This document shows, piece by piece, positions 36,503 through 55,604 of a stretch of 64,000 nt of DNA. Positions within the stretch are counted from its first letter, which is position 1; each line of letters opens with the position of its first letter. The position numbers and the translations under genes were made by a program. This DNA comes from Gerris lacustris (lineage: Eukaryota > Arthropoda > Insecta > Hemiptera > Gerridae). The notes under the pieces are model-generated. The model had not been told where the DNA came from. It searched no databases and saw nothing but the letters and a program-made list of their open reading frames with translations. The stretch covers positions 63,334,388-63,398,387 of the forward strand of contig OX578277.1 of assembly GCA_951217055.1 (NCBI GenBank). Reading direction: 5' to 3'.

Positions 36503-38331
36503 GTTAATCCAGAGTACCACCCTCACTGTTGGTTTGTATTTTAAGAATAAACAATTAATGCGGTTTATACGGATTACCAAATTATTATTTGCCTTGGCAT
36601 ACATAGAAATACTTTTATTAACCCATTTATACGTGAAAGCTACAATAATGCGATAATTACTTTTTGCACCCTCTAATCGATATTGTGCAGCCTTACCTGT
36701 AAACATATTTTGACAAAGGGTTATTTATCTGTAGTAACTGCAAGGCGACATAATGCAAATGACTTGTGCTGTTGCCTGGAAGCCACTTAAACAGGAGGGC
36801 TTTGCCCCATCAAGCATTCCTACTTCTCCCTCTCTAGCCGCTAACATCGACCACTTTACCACTTTGCCACGTGTTGACCTTTCCCGCCCTCCATCTTTAT
36901 TCTTTTGTACCATTGTTTTCTTTTGTTAGTTTTCTATATGATTTCTATACCTATTGTGTTAGATTGTTAAAATAAAAGGATAAAATGTAATCACCGAAAG
37001 AAACAACTTTTTTTTCTATTGCTTAAAGCATTAATAAAATATAAATTTTGAAATGTCATTGATAATAAAACTTTCACACAATTCCCTGATTTAAAACATT
37101 TTAGTTCTTATTAATTTTAAATATGATCCATCGTACAATACGGGAGAATGTATTGTACTAACAGTGTTTATATCATCTCTAAACATTTAAAGAGCCCATT
37201 TTTTAACAATGCCTTTTTGAACATAAAAAAATCCCGGTTTAGCTTAACTTTTTTCTTATACCGAAAATGCGGCAAATTACATCATATTATGTATATATTA
37301 GACATAACATTTTAATTATGTTTTTATTTAAGTTTATGTGCATTGTTTAAGTTTTTGATCACAAAGTTCTTCTTCACAAAATCCAAATCTTATTGTATTT
37401 TTTTAACATAAAACTAATTCTTTTTGTGAGCTTGAACTTATAGTTTAAATATAAAAAAGGTTTTTGTTTTATATTATTAGGTTATATTCCATGTTATATT
37501 TATTTTTTTAATGAATTCCATGATTAAGTTGTAATTTTTCATAACCGGATAATTTTGCTTGAGGCAAAAAAAAAATAAAAATAAATAAAAATAATGCTCG
37601 GTAGAACTTAAGGATATATTAGTGTAAAATATTATTGTATGTACTAATTTATTATTTATTTTTGTTAATAAACAAATTATAGAATAAATTCAATCGATTT
37701 CTTGTTCTATGTTCAGACGTATTTATATTTTATCTCTCATACTTTATTTATAGCAATATGCTGCAGTTATATATAGTGTATAAGTAGTATGTATATAGTT
37801 GATTGCCAGGTGGCGCGGTCAGTGGCAACCGCCTCGTGTATCATGGCCTCTTGCCCCTGTGTAAATGTTGTATTGCCTGAACTCCTGCAGTAGATTATTC
37901 TTTGCATTATTACCCTCTTAGCTTTGCTCACGGTCTCTTGTACATGTCCCTACTACAAGTACAATAAACTATCAAGTACCTCGCATATACCCGCAACCTT
38001 TCTTTCAACAACATTTCATCGGTTTAGCCTATTGTACATTTTCTGTATTTTACTGTATTTTATTTTTTATTTTCTTCTTTCAATTTTCTTTTCGTAATTG
38101 TCCATTATTATTCATATTTTATACTTTTATAAAATATCTCTTTAAAGATTTTTTTTTCGCCCACTCTACAACCCCATTTTCAATGCATCGATAAAAACAT
38201 TCATGATTTAATTTTTTTTTTCGGATTATATTAAATTAATATGGATGTGATTTTAAATAAAAGATAAATAATAAATGCATTCAAAATATTTCAAGTATTG
38301 AATTTCAGGATTTAGCGTTCATTTTTATTTA

Positions 38332-38334
<3 letters not shown>
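36503..38334. other. Gene-free stretch
   Basis: AT-rich. Short GC-richer patches lie at 36750-36900 and 37800-37990, without a gene. An A-rich imperfect repeat lies near 37567-37595. Confidence 0.5.

Positions 38335-38400
<66 letters not shown>
38335..38400. repeat. (TA)n microsatellite
   Basis: About 33 dinucleotides. Confidence 0.98.
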
Positions 38401-40326
<1,926 letters not shown>

Positions 40327-42540
40327 ATGTTAGAGGGAGAAGTTTACTTTTATTTCTTAAATAAACCACACCTATAAATTACAAATTACTTTGATAAAAA
40401 AGGTAAAAGTATATTTGATACTAAGTTTTTCTTTTATTTTCGGTTAAGTTTAATAATGTAAGTATCTCCAAAGCGTGGAATAAACCTTCTTCCAAAATTG
40501 TTCAATTCGTTCTTTAATTGAATTTTCAATATTATATGAGGTTCTTCAAAGAAAATGAGATGTAGCGTGGATACTTGTTATTTTTATTTTATTTATATTT
40601 TTTCAAAAAGAGAGTATAATATGTACATATCGCGTTAAGAACTTGATAGTGATTTGATATCAATTTTACAATTTTATATTTAAAAGAATTACTTTAAAGA
40701 AGAGACAATATTTTTATTTTTAAACATGATAATACTTATGACTCATCTATGCCACTTTATATCTCTAAAAAGTAAATGACAAATAAACCCTTTATGGAAT
40801 GTATACAAGAGCTTATAATGAACAATGTTTACATACATCGAGAGTTATTTTACAGTAGGACTACAGATGAAAGTAGCCTTATTCAAGGACACAATACGTT
40901 TACCAGAGCACAGGAAAAGGGTAATTGAGAATATAAGAAGGAACTGGCTGTATATTTCAAGTGGGATGACAAATTGGTCTAGGGCTGCCGGATCTAATTT
41001 ATAAGGTTTAAAACTTCTGTTGGCAAATTAAGAAACAATAACCATTATAACTTCAGGTACCCCTTCAATTAGATTTATTTCGTAGCCTTGACCTAATGTA
41101 TTATAAGTGGAATTATGTTCACAAATGACAAATATCTTAGTTCTATTATAACAATAAGAAAGATTTTTTTTTAATCTACTTGAAGGTAAAACTCAATTAC
41201 CAATGAAAATGATAACTCTTTATTATTCTTAAAATTTACCTTTATTACTCTTACTTTAAGAAACTACGGATTAAGGACCTACTAAAGATTTCATTTTATT
41301 GAAATTGAGTGGTCTCGTAGATAATGAAAATTGTAAATTGTATGCTTTGGTTTTAATAAAACTTTTAAAACTTTAAACAAATCATCAGTTGTCATTTGTT
41401 TATTAGCGCCCCGCCCTTTTATCTTTAGGGTTTTTATTATACGCATATACTGTGATCGTTCGTAGGACTGTCTCCTTTTTTAGTACATGATTTGTATGAG
41501 CTTGTTTTTATTTTCTTTTTATTAAATATAATTTTATTTTTATCAATCTACTCTGAAAATTTACTAAAGGACCAAAAATATTTATTTGTATTCACATTAC
41601 CCTTGTTACAACATCATATCCAAGAATGAAGGCTATTATTTAAAATAAAAGGTCTTAATGTTCAGCTAAAAAATAAGACAGTAAAAGGTAAGGCTAAAAT
41701 GAAGATTGTAAATACAAAAGTCTATTTGTTAAAGAAATATAGTGTTAAAGCTTCTTAGTCCAGACCTCTTACTTTATATCTTGGACTAAATGGAGCCTTC
41801 TAATAATTAATAGTTCTTGGCCTCTCCCAAATTTCTTACGCACCTTAGATTATCCTATAATCAAATTCATTAATTCTCTATTAAAGATAACCTATTATTC
41901 AATTTTACAATTCTCAACATCAAATTTTTAAATTAAAAGGCAAGCGTTTAATTAATAAATTCCGAAATGTATGTGGTGAGACCAATTATTATTCACTCCA
42001 AGTTAAAACCTAATCTTTTCTACCGTCTATTATATAACTTGTAAACGTTATCGAAGTGTATTTAAATTAGTTTATTTCGCAATATTTGGTTTTTTATTCG
42101 TCGTTATAACTTTGGCTTACACGCTTACTGATACTCCGTTAAATTATGAATTAATCTTCTCGATTTAATTGATTCGAATGAGATAAGAGCTCCTTTGTGT
42201 TTTACAGAATTGAAATCCTATCAAAATGGTTCTAGTTACCCATGTTTTAAAACAATTATCTCAGCTTAAGAAATTAAACTTATTCCGAAGAAGATCGTAC
42301 TACCACCTAAAGGAGGATACTAAGAAGTAAATAAAAAATCAAGAATTCTGAGTCATCAATCAAATCAAATCTGAGAATCAAGAAAAATCCTCAAGGATTT
42401 TTGATTTAAAAAGTTATAACGTAGAAGAAAGAAATATAATGTTTTTATTCCTTTTGCGTGTATCTTGCGAAATAAAAAAATATTAACTTCGTGATATAAA
42501 CCATAACCTTTATCTTTTAGACAGTTTTCTTACGAGCTCC
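40327..42540. other. Gene-free AT-rich stretch
   Basis: No tandem array, RNA gene or dispersed repeat of the families described here was seen. Confidence 0.5.
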
Positions 42541-42579
42541 AAATTATAATTGAAGCGAGCTTCTTACATTCAACGAAAT

Positions 42580-42900
42580 ATGCATCTTGTCTGTCTGTCT
42601 GTGTGTAAAGTTTACTTGTCCGACGATAACTTAAGTAAAAGTTAACTGATTTAGTTGAAATTTGGTATACATATTACTTTTACTAATACTCAGGCTAAGT
42701 CCGTTGGACAGCGTGATCCGTCCAAGAGTTTGCGCGCAACGCTCGCGTAAACGAGAGATTCAAAAATGTAAAATTGGAATTTCAGGACGGGAAAAGATTC
42801 TATCATCACCTATTCGATGAGACGAACATTTTTTAAAAAAATAATTTTACTGTAAAACCAACAGCGTCTCCGCTATGAATTAATAAAGATCGCTAAATAT
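42580..42900 (+). repeat. Dispersed repeat R1, 5'-truncated copy
   Basis: It starts near the GTCTGTCTGTCTGTGTG run (42588-42604), then 'gttgaaatttggtatacat', 'gttggacagcgtgatccgtccaag', 'caacgctcgcgtaaacg' and 'aaaaccaacagcgtctccgctatgaa'. The order matches the 31.4-kb copy; the terminal hairpin is missing or diverged. Confidence 0.7.
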
Positions 42901-45900
42901 TATATTAAAGCGTACCTATAAACCTTTAAAAATAGAGAAAACAACCTTTTTACCGATATCTTACGTTCTAAAGTAACGATTTTAATAAAACTTCATATAC
43001 CTCGTCTAAAGTACAATTGTAACAGGCATGTAAAGTTTCAACTAGATACAAGCAGAAGTTTTTGCGTAGTGAAGTATACATTTTATAATAGTTGAAAAGG
43101 AGATGTGTGGTTAGTGGAATAGTAAGAATGCAGGGTAGCTCCCTTAATTAGCCTCTGTACTACTAACATAATACCCTTTAACTATTAACTCATTATGATT
43201 CATAATTATCTATTTCTTAAATATTCAATACTTATTTGTTACTATGCGCTCGCTTCAATGATAGAGCCACGCGATGCATAGTAATTGTTTATTCACTTAA
43301 AACTTACGTTATTGAAATTTTTAGCCAACGTATATAAAAATAAAACTTTTAATACAATCATTTTAACTCGAACGCTTCAAATAATTAAAAGAAAAAATCA
43401 TCAATAATTTTACGTCTCGATTAATAGCATACATAGATTATTATAGGACGGAGGATCCGGTCAGTTTACTCTTCTACTAGATGTGATATCATCAGTGAAA
43501 AACATGAATTTATTCATAAATCTACATTTTGAGTAAATTTAAATTATAACTACAATAATTTAAATCAGTTTTTATTTTTTATTTTTAAGGACACAATTTA
43601 ACTGTTAACTAGTATTTACTGTCATTTGCATTACAATTATTTATTAGTGATCTCAAGTTTACTTCATAGTTTTAATTAGTACAAGTTCAACATAATGATG
43701 TTTAAAGCAACTAGTTCAAGTTACTAATTGTCTAAAATATAAATTATAGATATTTAATGTTAAGCGCTAATTTTTAATTACATACCTACAACTTAAAGCT
43801 ACTAGATACCAAATTAGGATGATTCGATTAAATTAATTGGTCTTTGATATAAATTAGACAGTTTATTCAATTTTAGTGAGTTCTAAACATTTTTATAGAA
43901 TTACTAACTTAGGTTCTAATTGCTAATATACCTACTCGTAGACTTATTCATAATTATTTTATATCTTGACCATCTTTAATTCTTTTTCTCTCATATTATA
44001 GCAATGAATCATATTTTTAGTAGGCTTTAATAATTAATTTTGTCACTTTAATTGTAATATACGTATATAGTTTAATCGAATGTATTCATCTATTTTTTTC
44101 TATTCCAACTGTAATATAATTTCCTTCCTACGCTATCTATTTTAGTTATTGTTTTATTTGTGTATCTAGCCTAGTTAGGCCCTTAATTGCATTGAATTAA
44201 TTACTTAGTCGTAAACAAGCTTCTTTTAATAAAGCGTTCTTCGTGTTATGAACGCTTGAACTATTTCTAATTAAGTAGTGATTATACTCGAGAAAGAAAA
44301 TTCCCATATTTTTGAGGGCTTTTATTAATCGAGGATACCAAAAATACACTTCGTAGTACATTAGCTTTGTTTTCTTTTGAAATTAAAGGGTTTTTAATCT
44401 TGAGGGGTTAATTATCAAGAAATTTATTTTTTATAAAGAAAAGTACAACGAAAAGGAGGGGTATTGAGGCAGGATACAAAAAGGGGAGGTTCTAGATTCT
44501 CGACCAAGGAGGTCACCTATTTTCCCTTAGAATGTTTTTTTTAAAAAAACCAAAAAACTAATGACACGTTATCCTGTGTCTAATGATAACTTGACTTCTT
44601 TTTTTGGTTAAAAAAATGTTAAGTAGTTAGATAGGAGTTTGAAGGTAGCATAAGATAATTATTATGAAGAAGGATTGGGAGGCTGGATTGTACAATGGAA
44701 GGGGGTGTGGGGTTAGCGACCCCCTCGAGTTTCATAGTGGGGGTACAATAGACTGAGTACGCATGCGCACAGGTCCACATATAATTGACAGTTTGATGTA
44801 TGTGCCTTGATCCACGGACTTACAGATCCTATCTCTAGCATGCACACACATACACATCTAACCGAGCTATTGATTCCTCTCTACAAACTGATTCTCTCCT
44901 CCGTTATACTGTATACTCGCCCCAATCAAGCTTGATTTTTTTTCCGTTTTTCGCTCTTATCAAATAGTTAGATAGTGGAAATAAATAAAAATATGTAGAA
45001 ATCACTTTTAAGCCTATTGGTAAAGATTTAGAACTTGATTTAATTGAGCCGAAGGAGGAAATGAACAATCATGTCTACTTAATTAAGTAGTAGGTATTAT
45101 TACAAACCGCATAGAATAAAATATAACATCCTTAATGAATTTCTAAATTATTTGGTCTCATTTCAAGTAATTTGAAATGATTGATTTTTCTGTATTTTAG
45201 AGCTTAGCAATTACATTATAATCTAGAATCCCCTATGAAGACTACTAGCTTATGAAAAGTCGATTAAGATCTGACTACAGAAAAAATATAAGTAATACAT
45301 ATAAGGTTCATGATGTAGGAGATCATCAATTCAAAACCCAGTCTTCGCCGGAAAACCTAAAAATAATTGTAATAATTAGTCTGTGTCGAAGAGCTTGGAA
45401 CATTATTAAATTTATTTTGTGAATGCTTTATGTTTTTAATTTAACTAATTGGCTACAAGTGATTGTGAAAAATATATATTTTTTAGGGTTTTAAAATTTT
45501 AAAATCTTTATTTTTATATCTTTGCTCTTGATTTATTAAGCCTTTTTAAAATGTTTTAATTTATTATTTTTTGGTGGTAATATATATGCTTCATAAAAAA
45601 AGAAAAAAATATTAAAATAGTAGGTATAGGATTTTATTATCAAACATTTAAAAAGATCATAACACCAATAATATTGACTATTGTATTGAATAAATAAAAC
45701 CATTATCTAAGCGGTTATAGTTACAAATGAACTCTTGAGTATTCTTTGAAGTGACTTAAATATGTTAAAATTTAATAAGGGAAAAATGTACTACAATATA
45801 TTCAAATAATTCATCCTTATAATTTTTTTCTAACAAATAGTTCAGATTTTTACTTAAAATAAAAAAAGATGAAAAATATAAATACAAAAAAAATGTCTAC

Positions 45901-46384
45901 CTAAATTAATTAGGAGAGGGGAAAACAAAGTTTCTTAAGTTCAATGGTTAACTTATAAAATTATGTATTTACCCTAAATATTATTTTTTTATCTACGACC
46001 ATTGTATATCATGATTAAATCATTTTTATTTTATAAATGCTTCATTAAAAGTTAGTATATTATCTGACTTGAATATTATGAGTCAGGTCTAAAGAGTTTA
46101 TGGGAGGGAGGAAAAATATAAATATTTTACCTCCAGGCATTTTTTATCATTTTAGCTTACATTATTACTTAGACAAATTATTACACTGTGATCTTTATCA
46201 TTTATAATTATGTGGGTAAATATATTATATAAAGAACTAATTTTTTGACGCGTTAGTTTACTGTAAAACTGATTTTTATAACGATAATATAAAATAAAAT
46301 GAAAAAATAAAAACCTTGCATATAATTATTAAGGGTTAGGGCCTAAAATGGTTTGACCCTTATAATATATTTATTTATATTTTA
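42901..46384. other. Gene-free AT-rich stretch
   Basis: A GC-richer patch at 44690-44930 includes an NRF-1-like palindrome (CGCATGCGC, 44760-44768) and G/C runs able to pair with each other. No downstream frame supports a gene. The remainder is AT-rich. Confidence 0.45.
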
Positions 46385-46423
46385 ACCTGATCTAAAATTA
46401 AAAATCGAACAATTTTTTTTTTA

Positions 46424-46514
<91 letters not shown>

Positions 46515-46591
46515 ACTAACCGAGTTATATATACCTGATCTAAAATTAAAAATCGAACATTTTAGATATATATATATATATATATATATAA
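46385..46591 (+). repeat. 148-bp duplication containing (TA)n
   Basis: A 27-base word beginning ACCTGATCTAAAATTAAAAA occurs at 46385-46411 and 46533-46559. Each copy is followed by a (TA)n array: 46422-46511 (about 90 bases) and 46566-46591 (26 bases). It appears to be a tandem duplication whose two TA arrays later changed length independently. Confidence 0.85.
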
Positions 46592-49120
46592 TATTTATAT
46601 TTCATCAATCAGATTGAAGAATGTATTATGGGAAAATTTTAAATTCTAGATATAATTAAAATAATTTATAATTAATTTTGCTTTATTGTTATTTATTATA
46701 TTTACATTAATAAATATTATATTTCAGAAAGTTCATGGAGTAAAGTATAAAATTAAAATGGTTATTAATATAATAAATAACATTATTAATTTGAATAATA
46801 TGCAAGGTTACCAAAATTTAATATCGTAAATGTCATTAAAATAATTTAATAATTTATGTTTGCAAATACATAAAGTATATGGTTGTTAGAAGCTGAAGAG
46901 TATAAACATTGAAGATCAAGGATATCTAGAATGCTAGAAGAGAAAAAATCTTGTTGTACAAAGTATAATATCAGCACGATTAAGATATTATTTGTTTAAT
47001 ATACATTTTTACGAAATATAATGCTAGTTTTAGCGAAGCCGAAGAGTTGGCCTAATACGAAAGCATCCAAAGGTGAGCTTTACTTAACATAAAGAGCTTA
47101 TTGGCTTGTGGTAAAGGTAAAACCCAGATATATCTGTAGGGTTAGGACTGGGATTGATTAGTCCTTGAAAGTTGGATAGGCAAAGGAAAGAATGCAACAA
47201 AAAAAGATTGTTAGCGAAGGCCATTGTTTTGGATCCAGAATCTAAATGATTAGATGAACGTGATGATTTCTTCCTCGCTAAGAATGACAGTAATGCAAGG
47301 CCACTTATCAACTTAAGTGTAATAAATACTTCTTCAATTGTCTACTAAATTATATTTAATCTAGTGCAACCTTTTGCAATTATTTCACATTTCAAGAAAC
47401 TGCAATTAATTATCATAGGATGAACTGTCGTATACCTATATATTAATCAAATCTTCGATTTTAATTTATCTGTTTTTTTATTTGTTGTGTTAAGCTTTGT
47501 GATTTCATTTGGTATAAAATGATGATATAAATCAGTAAATATTGGAGGGTCGGAAGGTCAATCAAAAAAATGCGCCTTAAATAAATGGATTTGGCCATTT
47601 ATTATCTTTTTTGTACTTTTGAATTACCAGACGCTTGAAGTTAGTCATCTGCACTCTGCACTTTAAGCAACGTTCTGGTTAATATGAAAGACTAAAAAAT
47701 GAATAGAAAAGGAGTTAATGGAACTACCTGAGGAACATCTGCTTTCACACTGATTCTAGCTACTATGTGTACGACAACTGACTGAGGAAAAGTTAACAAA
47801 AGAGAGTGTGGCAGAAAAAAAGCCCTAACTTTCTTCCTTGCCATATTGTTTCCTGCTTTTGCTTCCGATTCAAAGGGTCAAATAGGGGAGAGCTAGAATA
47901 TGAAAGTTACTATCAGACCCTTTCTTGTTGAATGAAAAAAAATAGAAGAAAAAAATCTACTCTTCTCTTTTAAAAAATAAAACCAATGTTTTATTTTGGT
48001 TTTTAAAGTCTCAGTTTATGTTATATGATCATGTAACATAAGGTACATTCTGAGGTATAATCCAGGTTAAATAGGAATGAAAAATGGAAGTAGAAATGGA
48101 TTTCATGAGGAATGTATAAGTGTAAAATTGTTACTATAGGTGTTTTGTCTAAACATATTAAAATAATAATAATAGAAACAATAAAAATACAAATTAACGA
48201 TTAAAAGTTTTCAAGAATTGATATGATTGGTTAGTAAGTTGAAGAGTTTAATAAGGTGATAGTTTGGTAAAGCTGGGATCTTCTTCTCAAGAAGGAAATT
48301 TACGGTTATGGCTGTTGTTTCCGGTTAAGATGAGAGAAACTTGAGTAGCGGCGGGCCTAAAGACGGGCCTCATGATTATCAAACTTTAACCAATAAATCA
48401 AAGATTTCCCCCAACCAGTTTTCCCTTCTTTATATTACCCCCCTTCAAACTTAACTCAGTACTCAACAACTTTTGTAAACATCAATATACTGCCAGTTAA
48501 AAGAAAATAATAATAATAAAAATTACTTATATTTATTACGGTTATATAAAAGTTTTATTACTTAAATTCGTATCATTACTAATTAAGTCTTAAGAAAATG
48601 ATTGAGTCCTATATGTTGAGTTTCACTTAATATGATTTTTAATTTTTTTTTTAACTATTTGCTTTTAGGTGGATTAAAGTAATTTAAGTAAGCAATTTTT
48701 TTGGAAATATCACAAAAATATCTTTGTCAGGATTATAAAATTTGCTATCAAAGTTTCATGTTTTTCTAAGGGTTATGTTTTAAAGTCAATTCCAGAACAA
48801 ATTTTATTTTAAAAATTAGGTTATTTTAATAATTTTATTGATAATTATTAGGATATAGGTATGCAGAATAAAAATTATTATATTAAAATTTATTTTGTTT
48901 TGTTTCAGGTTTGTTAACGATGATCTTTTAAGGAATTCATGAAGTAAACCTTTGGTAACATTATTAGTTAATTATGCGTATTTTAGGATTTAATATTTAA
49001 TAATATAAATATAGAATTCTTTTTTTAATACAATATTATATTTTTTTTTTATTTGTCTATAATTTGATTCTATTTACAATCAGTTCCTAATTGTGTATTA
49101 AGTGTATTCTATAATAATAT
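46592..49120. other. Gene-free stretch
   Basis: AT-rich. The 75-codon minus-strand frame at 47084-47311 has no known motif and no ATG-context or splice support. Confidence 0.45.
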
Positions 49121-49464
49121 ACACTAATAGGTATATACACTTTCTTTAAAAGTGTAATTGAGCTTTTATTTTAAATTAAAGAGATATCGTTTAGTAATTC
49201 ATGGATTTATACAATGTTAATAAAGCAAATTTACGATATATAATTTCTGTGGTCAATATATTACCTACGATTAAGAAGTAAATATTAATGCCACACTAAT
49301 AGGTATATACACTTTCTTTAAAAGTGTAATTGAGCTTTTATTTTAAATTAAAGAGATATCGTTTAGTAATTCATGGATTTATACAATGTTAATAAAGCAA
49401 ATTTACGATATATAATTTCTGTGGTCAATATATAACCTACGATTAAGAAGTAAATATTAATGCC
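49121..49464 (+). repeat. 172-bp tandem duplication
   Basis: Units 49121-49292 and 49293-49464 differ at a single base (ATATTACC versus ATATAACC). Each begins with ACACTAATAGGTATATACAC and contains CACTTTC..AAAAGTG, a small hairpin. Near identity means a recent duplication. The length is close to common satellite monomers, but only two units are present. Confidence 0.95.
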
Positions 49465-50844
49465 GTGATAAATATTATTAGATTAATAATATGTTTTGCG
49501 TTGAGTTCATAAATGTAGCTATTATGATGTTTAACAATTTATTTTATGGGAATGATGCTTTAGCGTACTATTAGAGAATTCAATGCTCGTCTGTAATTTA
49601 AGAGTTGAGGTTGATGCACTTTAGAATGTAAGATTAAAGTTCAATTGGTTACGGTAAGAAAAAAATGTTTAGGCTCGTCTTATAGCATCTATTAATTTAG
49701 TGTATCCAATAATTTGTCGAAATATGATGAAGTAGGATGGGGAGTGAACGTTGGAAGCGTATGGAGGTGATGTTTATCGGAAGAATTCTTAAGAGATGGG
49801 AATGTTGAGAGAAGACTGATGATGCAAGGCGAGTCTGGAGAACTCACCCAATCATGGGCATGGAAGCCGCTCAACAAGTTTTTCAATTCTCCCCGGGCTG
49901 AGGCCGCCTCGCTCACCTCCCGACAAAAAGACAAGTAACCAATCTATGAAATAAAATGAAGAGAAGCCTTTTTTTACCTTCGTCATTCTATAGTGAAAAG
50001 AGTTATGGTTAAAAAAGAAAATGGATTCCATTCGAATATCATCTGGGAGTCTATCCAGGACGAAAATACTATCGCGTGATGGGCTTAATGAACGGAGGGA
50101 GACTCACTTAATCTTCCCTTAATCTGTTAGAAACTACCGCAATCAAGCCATCGTAAAATATATCTGATTGTTAACTTGCCTATTATAATCTTCCTATCTG
50201 CAGTGATTATAGAAAAACATGAAGAATTACCGGTGTTATTGAGTACGCACTAATGAACGTGAGACTTGTCGACAATTAACTCATTATGGCAGTTTTAATG
50301 GGCAAAAGTAAATGTACTTTAACTACAGTCTGGTAAATACAGTCTGCTGGATTAATTGTCAAATATTGAGTAATTAATCCAACGGAATACAAGTTTAATG
50401 TGGCTAGACTGAAAAGGCCCCCAGCAAACTTTGATGCCACTGCAGTTCGTTAGTCAACGGTTATTTGTCTGCTCCTTAAAAATGATTACCTATCTTGATG
50501 GCCAGTTACTAATTTAATTAATTAATAAGTCTTTTGAGTTTATTTGTAGGTACTTTAAAAAATAGTGTTTATCTTAATTTATGGTTAAATAAAAGAAGAA
50601 GAAAAAAGTTTTTAAAAAATATTGATTCGAAATGTTGTATTTTTTAAAAAGGAATATCACATAAAGCAATCTGTACTAAAAACTTTCTCATATGCATATT
50701 AGACTCTATTTTAAAACCAATAATATCTAATTTAATCAATTTAGGTTTTAACATAATATTATTAAGTGATCAAACGGTGGTTGTTTACTTTTTGTTTTTT
50801 TCGATTTTCATCTATATCAGTTTTTTTTTTTTTTTTTCATCAAT
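49465..50844. other. Gene-free stretch; GC-richer at 49660-50170
   Basis: The GC-richer patch has an 80-codon minus-strand frame (49692-49934) rich in S, L and P, without recognised motif. A T run lies at 50821-50837, just before the R2 copy. Confidence 0.45.
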
Positions 50845-51290
50845 ATCCCGAAAGCTAGATTTTTTCTCAGAAAACGACTTATATGGTTAGATTCGTAATT
50901 AATTGGACTATATTTTAGATTTTTAAAAATAAAATGCGCCTGATTTGTTTTCGAGAAATAATTTTGTTTCCACGTTATTTAGGGCTAATGCCCTTATAAA
51001 TTTGGAGCTAAAATTAATTTCTCGATTTCGCATGTGAGTACGAGTTTTCTAAACATGTAACGCCAAATTTGATAAAAATTCGCCGGCCTCGCAGATTTGA
51101 TAAAGATTTGAATTTGATAAAAAAAAAAAACCTCGCAGATTAGGTTCCACTTGTCTGCACAGACGACTGACGAAAGGCCTTTTTTATAAAAACATATTTT
51201 TGAACTGGGGGGATCTCAAAACGTGAAAACCCTTCAAAATCTCACAATCGAATGAACATTTGAGCTTTCTCCATGTTACTTATATCTACT
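50845..51290 (-). repeat. Dispersed repeat R2, diverged inverted copy
   Basis: On the minus strand: 'ggagaaagct' (the right half of the hairpin only), 'cgattgtgagattttgaagg', 'cacgttttgaga', 'cagtcgtctgtgcagac', then the long tail 'aatttctcgaaaac'-like block and 'gattttttctcagaaaac'. It matches the 15.5-kb copy in order. A small internal duplication ('cctcgcagatt', about 51088 and 51130) is present. Confidence 0.65.
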
Positions 51291-51839
51291 ACGTTATGAG
51301 AAAATAGTTATGAGAACAAGTTTAATAAAAAAATAACCATATTAGAAGACGGATTCGATTAAACGATCATTTTAATTTAAATTATCACAATATCTAAAAA
51401 ATGTAGGTAACTGCTTACAACGTTTAAATTGTTGCCATGAAATTCATATGATGTTCATAGTTACAAAATGCTGTACTTATTCAAAACAAGTCAGTTTATT
51501 GTTCGAATTTTTTTGTCAGATGTTTTATTATGTAAGACACGAATGTAAACGTAACGTGGGCAATAAATATTTAATTATGCGTGATAAGACATAGGGTCTT
51601 TTTTGAACATGATATAGTATAGATGGCTCAACAATAGCATATAGATAATAGATAGCAATAGTATAGATGGTGCCAACAATAGCAACAATAAACATGTTTC
51701 TTTTCCACTTTCATCGCAATTTACTAAAAATTCCACCTTATGAATGGGTAATAATATTAATATTAATCGAAACGTTAGCCAATAAGGAAGTTTTTCCTGA
51801 AGTCCGAATAGTTTAAGCTCGGTCCTTTACCAAGTTATG
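51291..51839. other. Gene-free stretch
   Basis: AT-rich. 'atagatggc..caacaatagca' is duplicated at about 51618-51637 and 51663-51685. Confidence 0.45.

Positions 51840-55348
<3,509 letters not shown>

Positions 55349-55437
<89 letters not shown>
55349..55437. repeat. (AT)n microsatellite
   Basis: About 44 dinucleotides. The 154-codon minus-strand frame 55304-55768 owes much of its length to this array and is not a gene. Confidence 0.98.
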
Positions 55438-55440
<3 letters not shown>

Positions 55441-55588
55441 TGTATATAACTTTTGAATAATTTATTATAATGACAAACATAAAGGCCGTTACATGCGCAT
55501 TTTTATTGTCCAAATGCATAGGAACTACTCCGAAGTGCCAAGCCCAATCCGTTCCTAAGATAATAAATTTAATATATTTATTAGATTT

Positions 55589-55604
55589 GGGGGGGGGGGG
55601 GGGG
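55589..55604. repeat. Poly(G) run, 16 bases
   Basis: Followed by A and GGG. A long G homopolymer in AT-rich DNA can form quadruplex structures and is also a common place for assembly length errors. Confidence 0.95.

Noticed and set aside
37800..37870. A-box-like word (TGGCGCGGTCAGTGG) suggesting a SINE head
   Set aside because: No B box follows at the required distance and no tail or body was recognised.
42588..42604. Possible CRISPR-like or regulatory array of GTCT words
   Set aside because: It is a simple tetranucleotide run without spacers, part of repeat R1.
44690..44780. Promoter inferred from the NRF-1-like palindrome at 44760
   Set aside because: No downstream ATG frame with coding character and no other promoter element; a 9-base palindrome can occur by chance.
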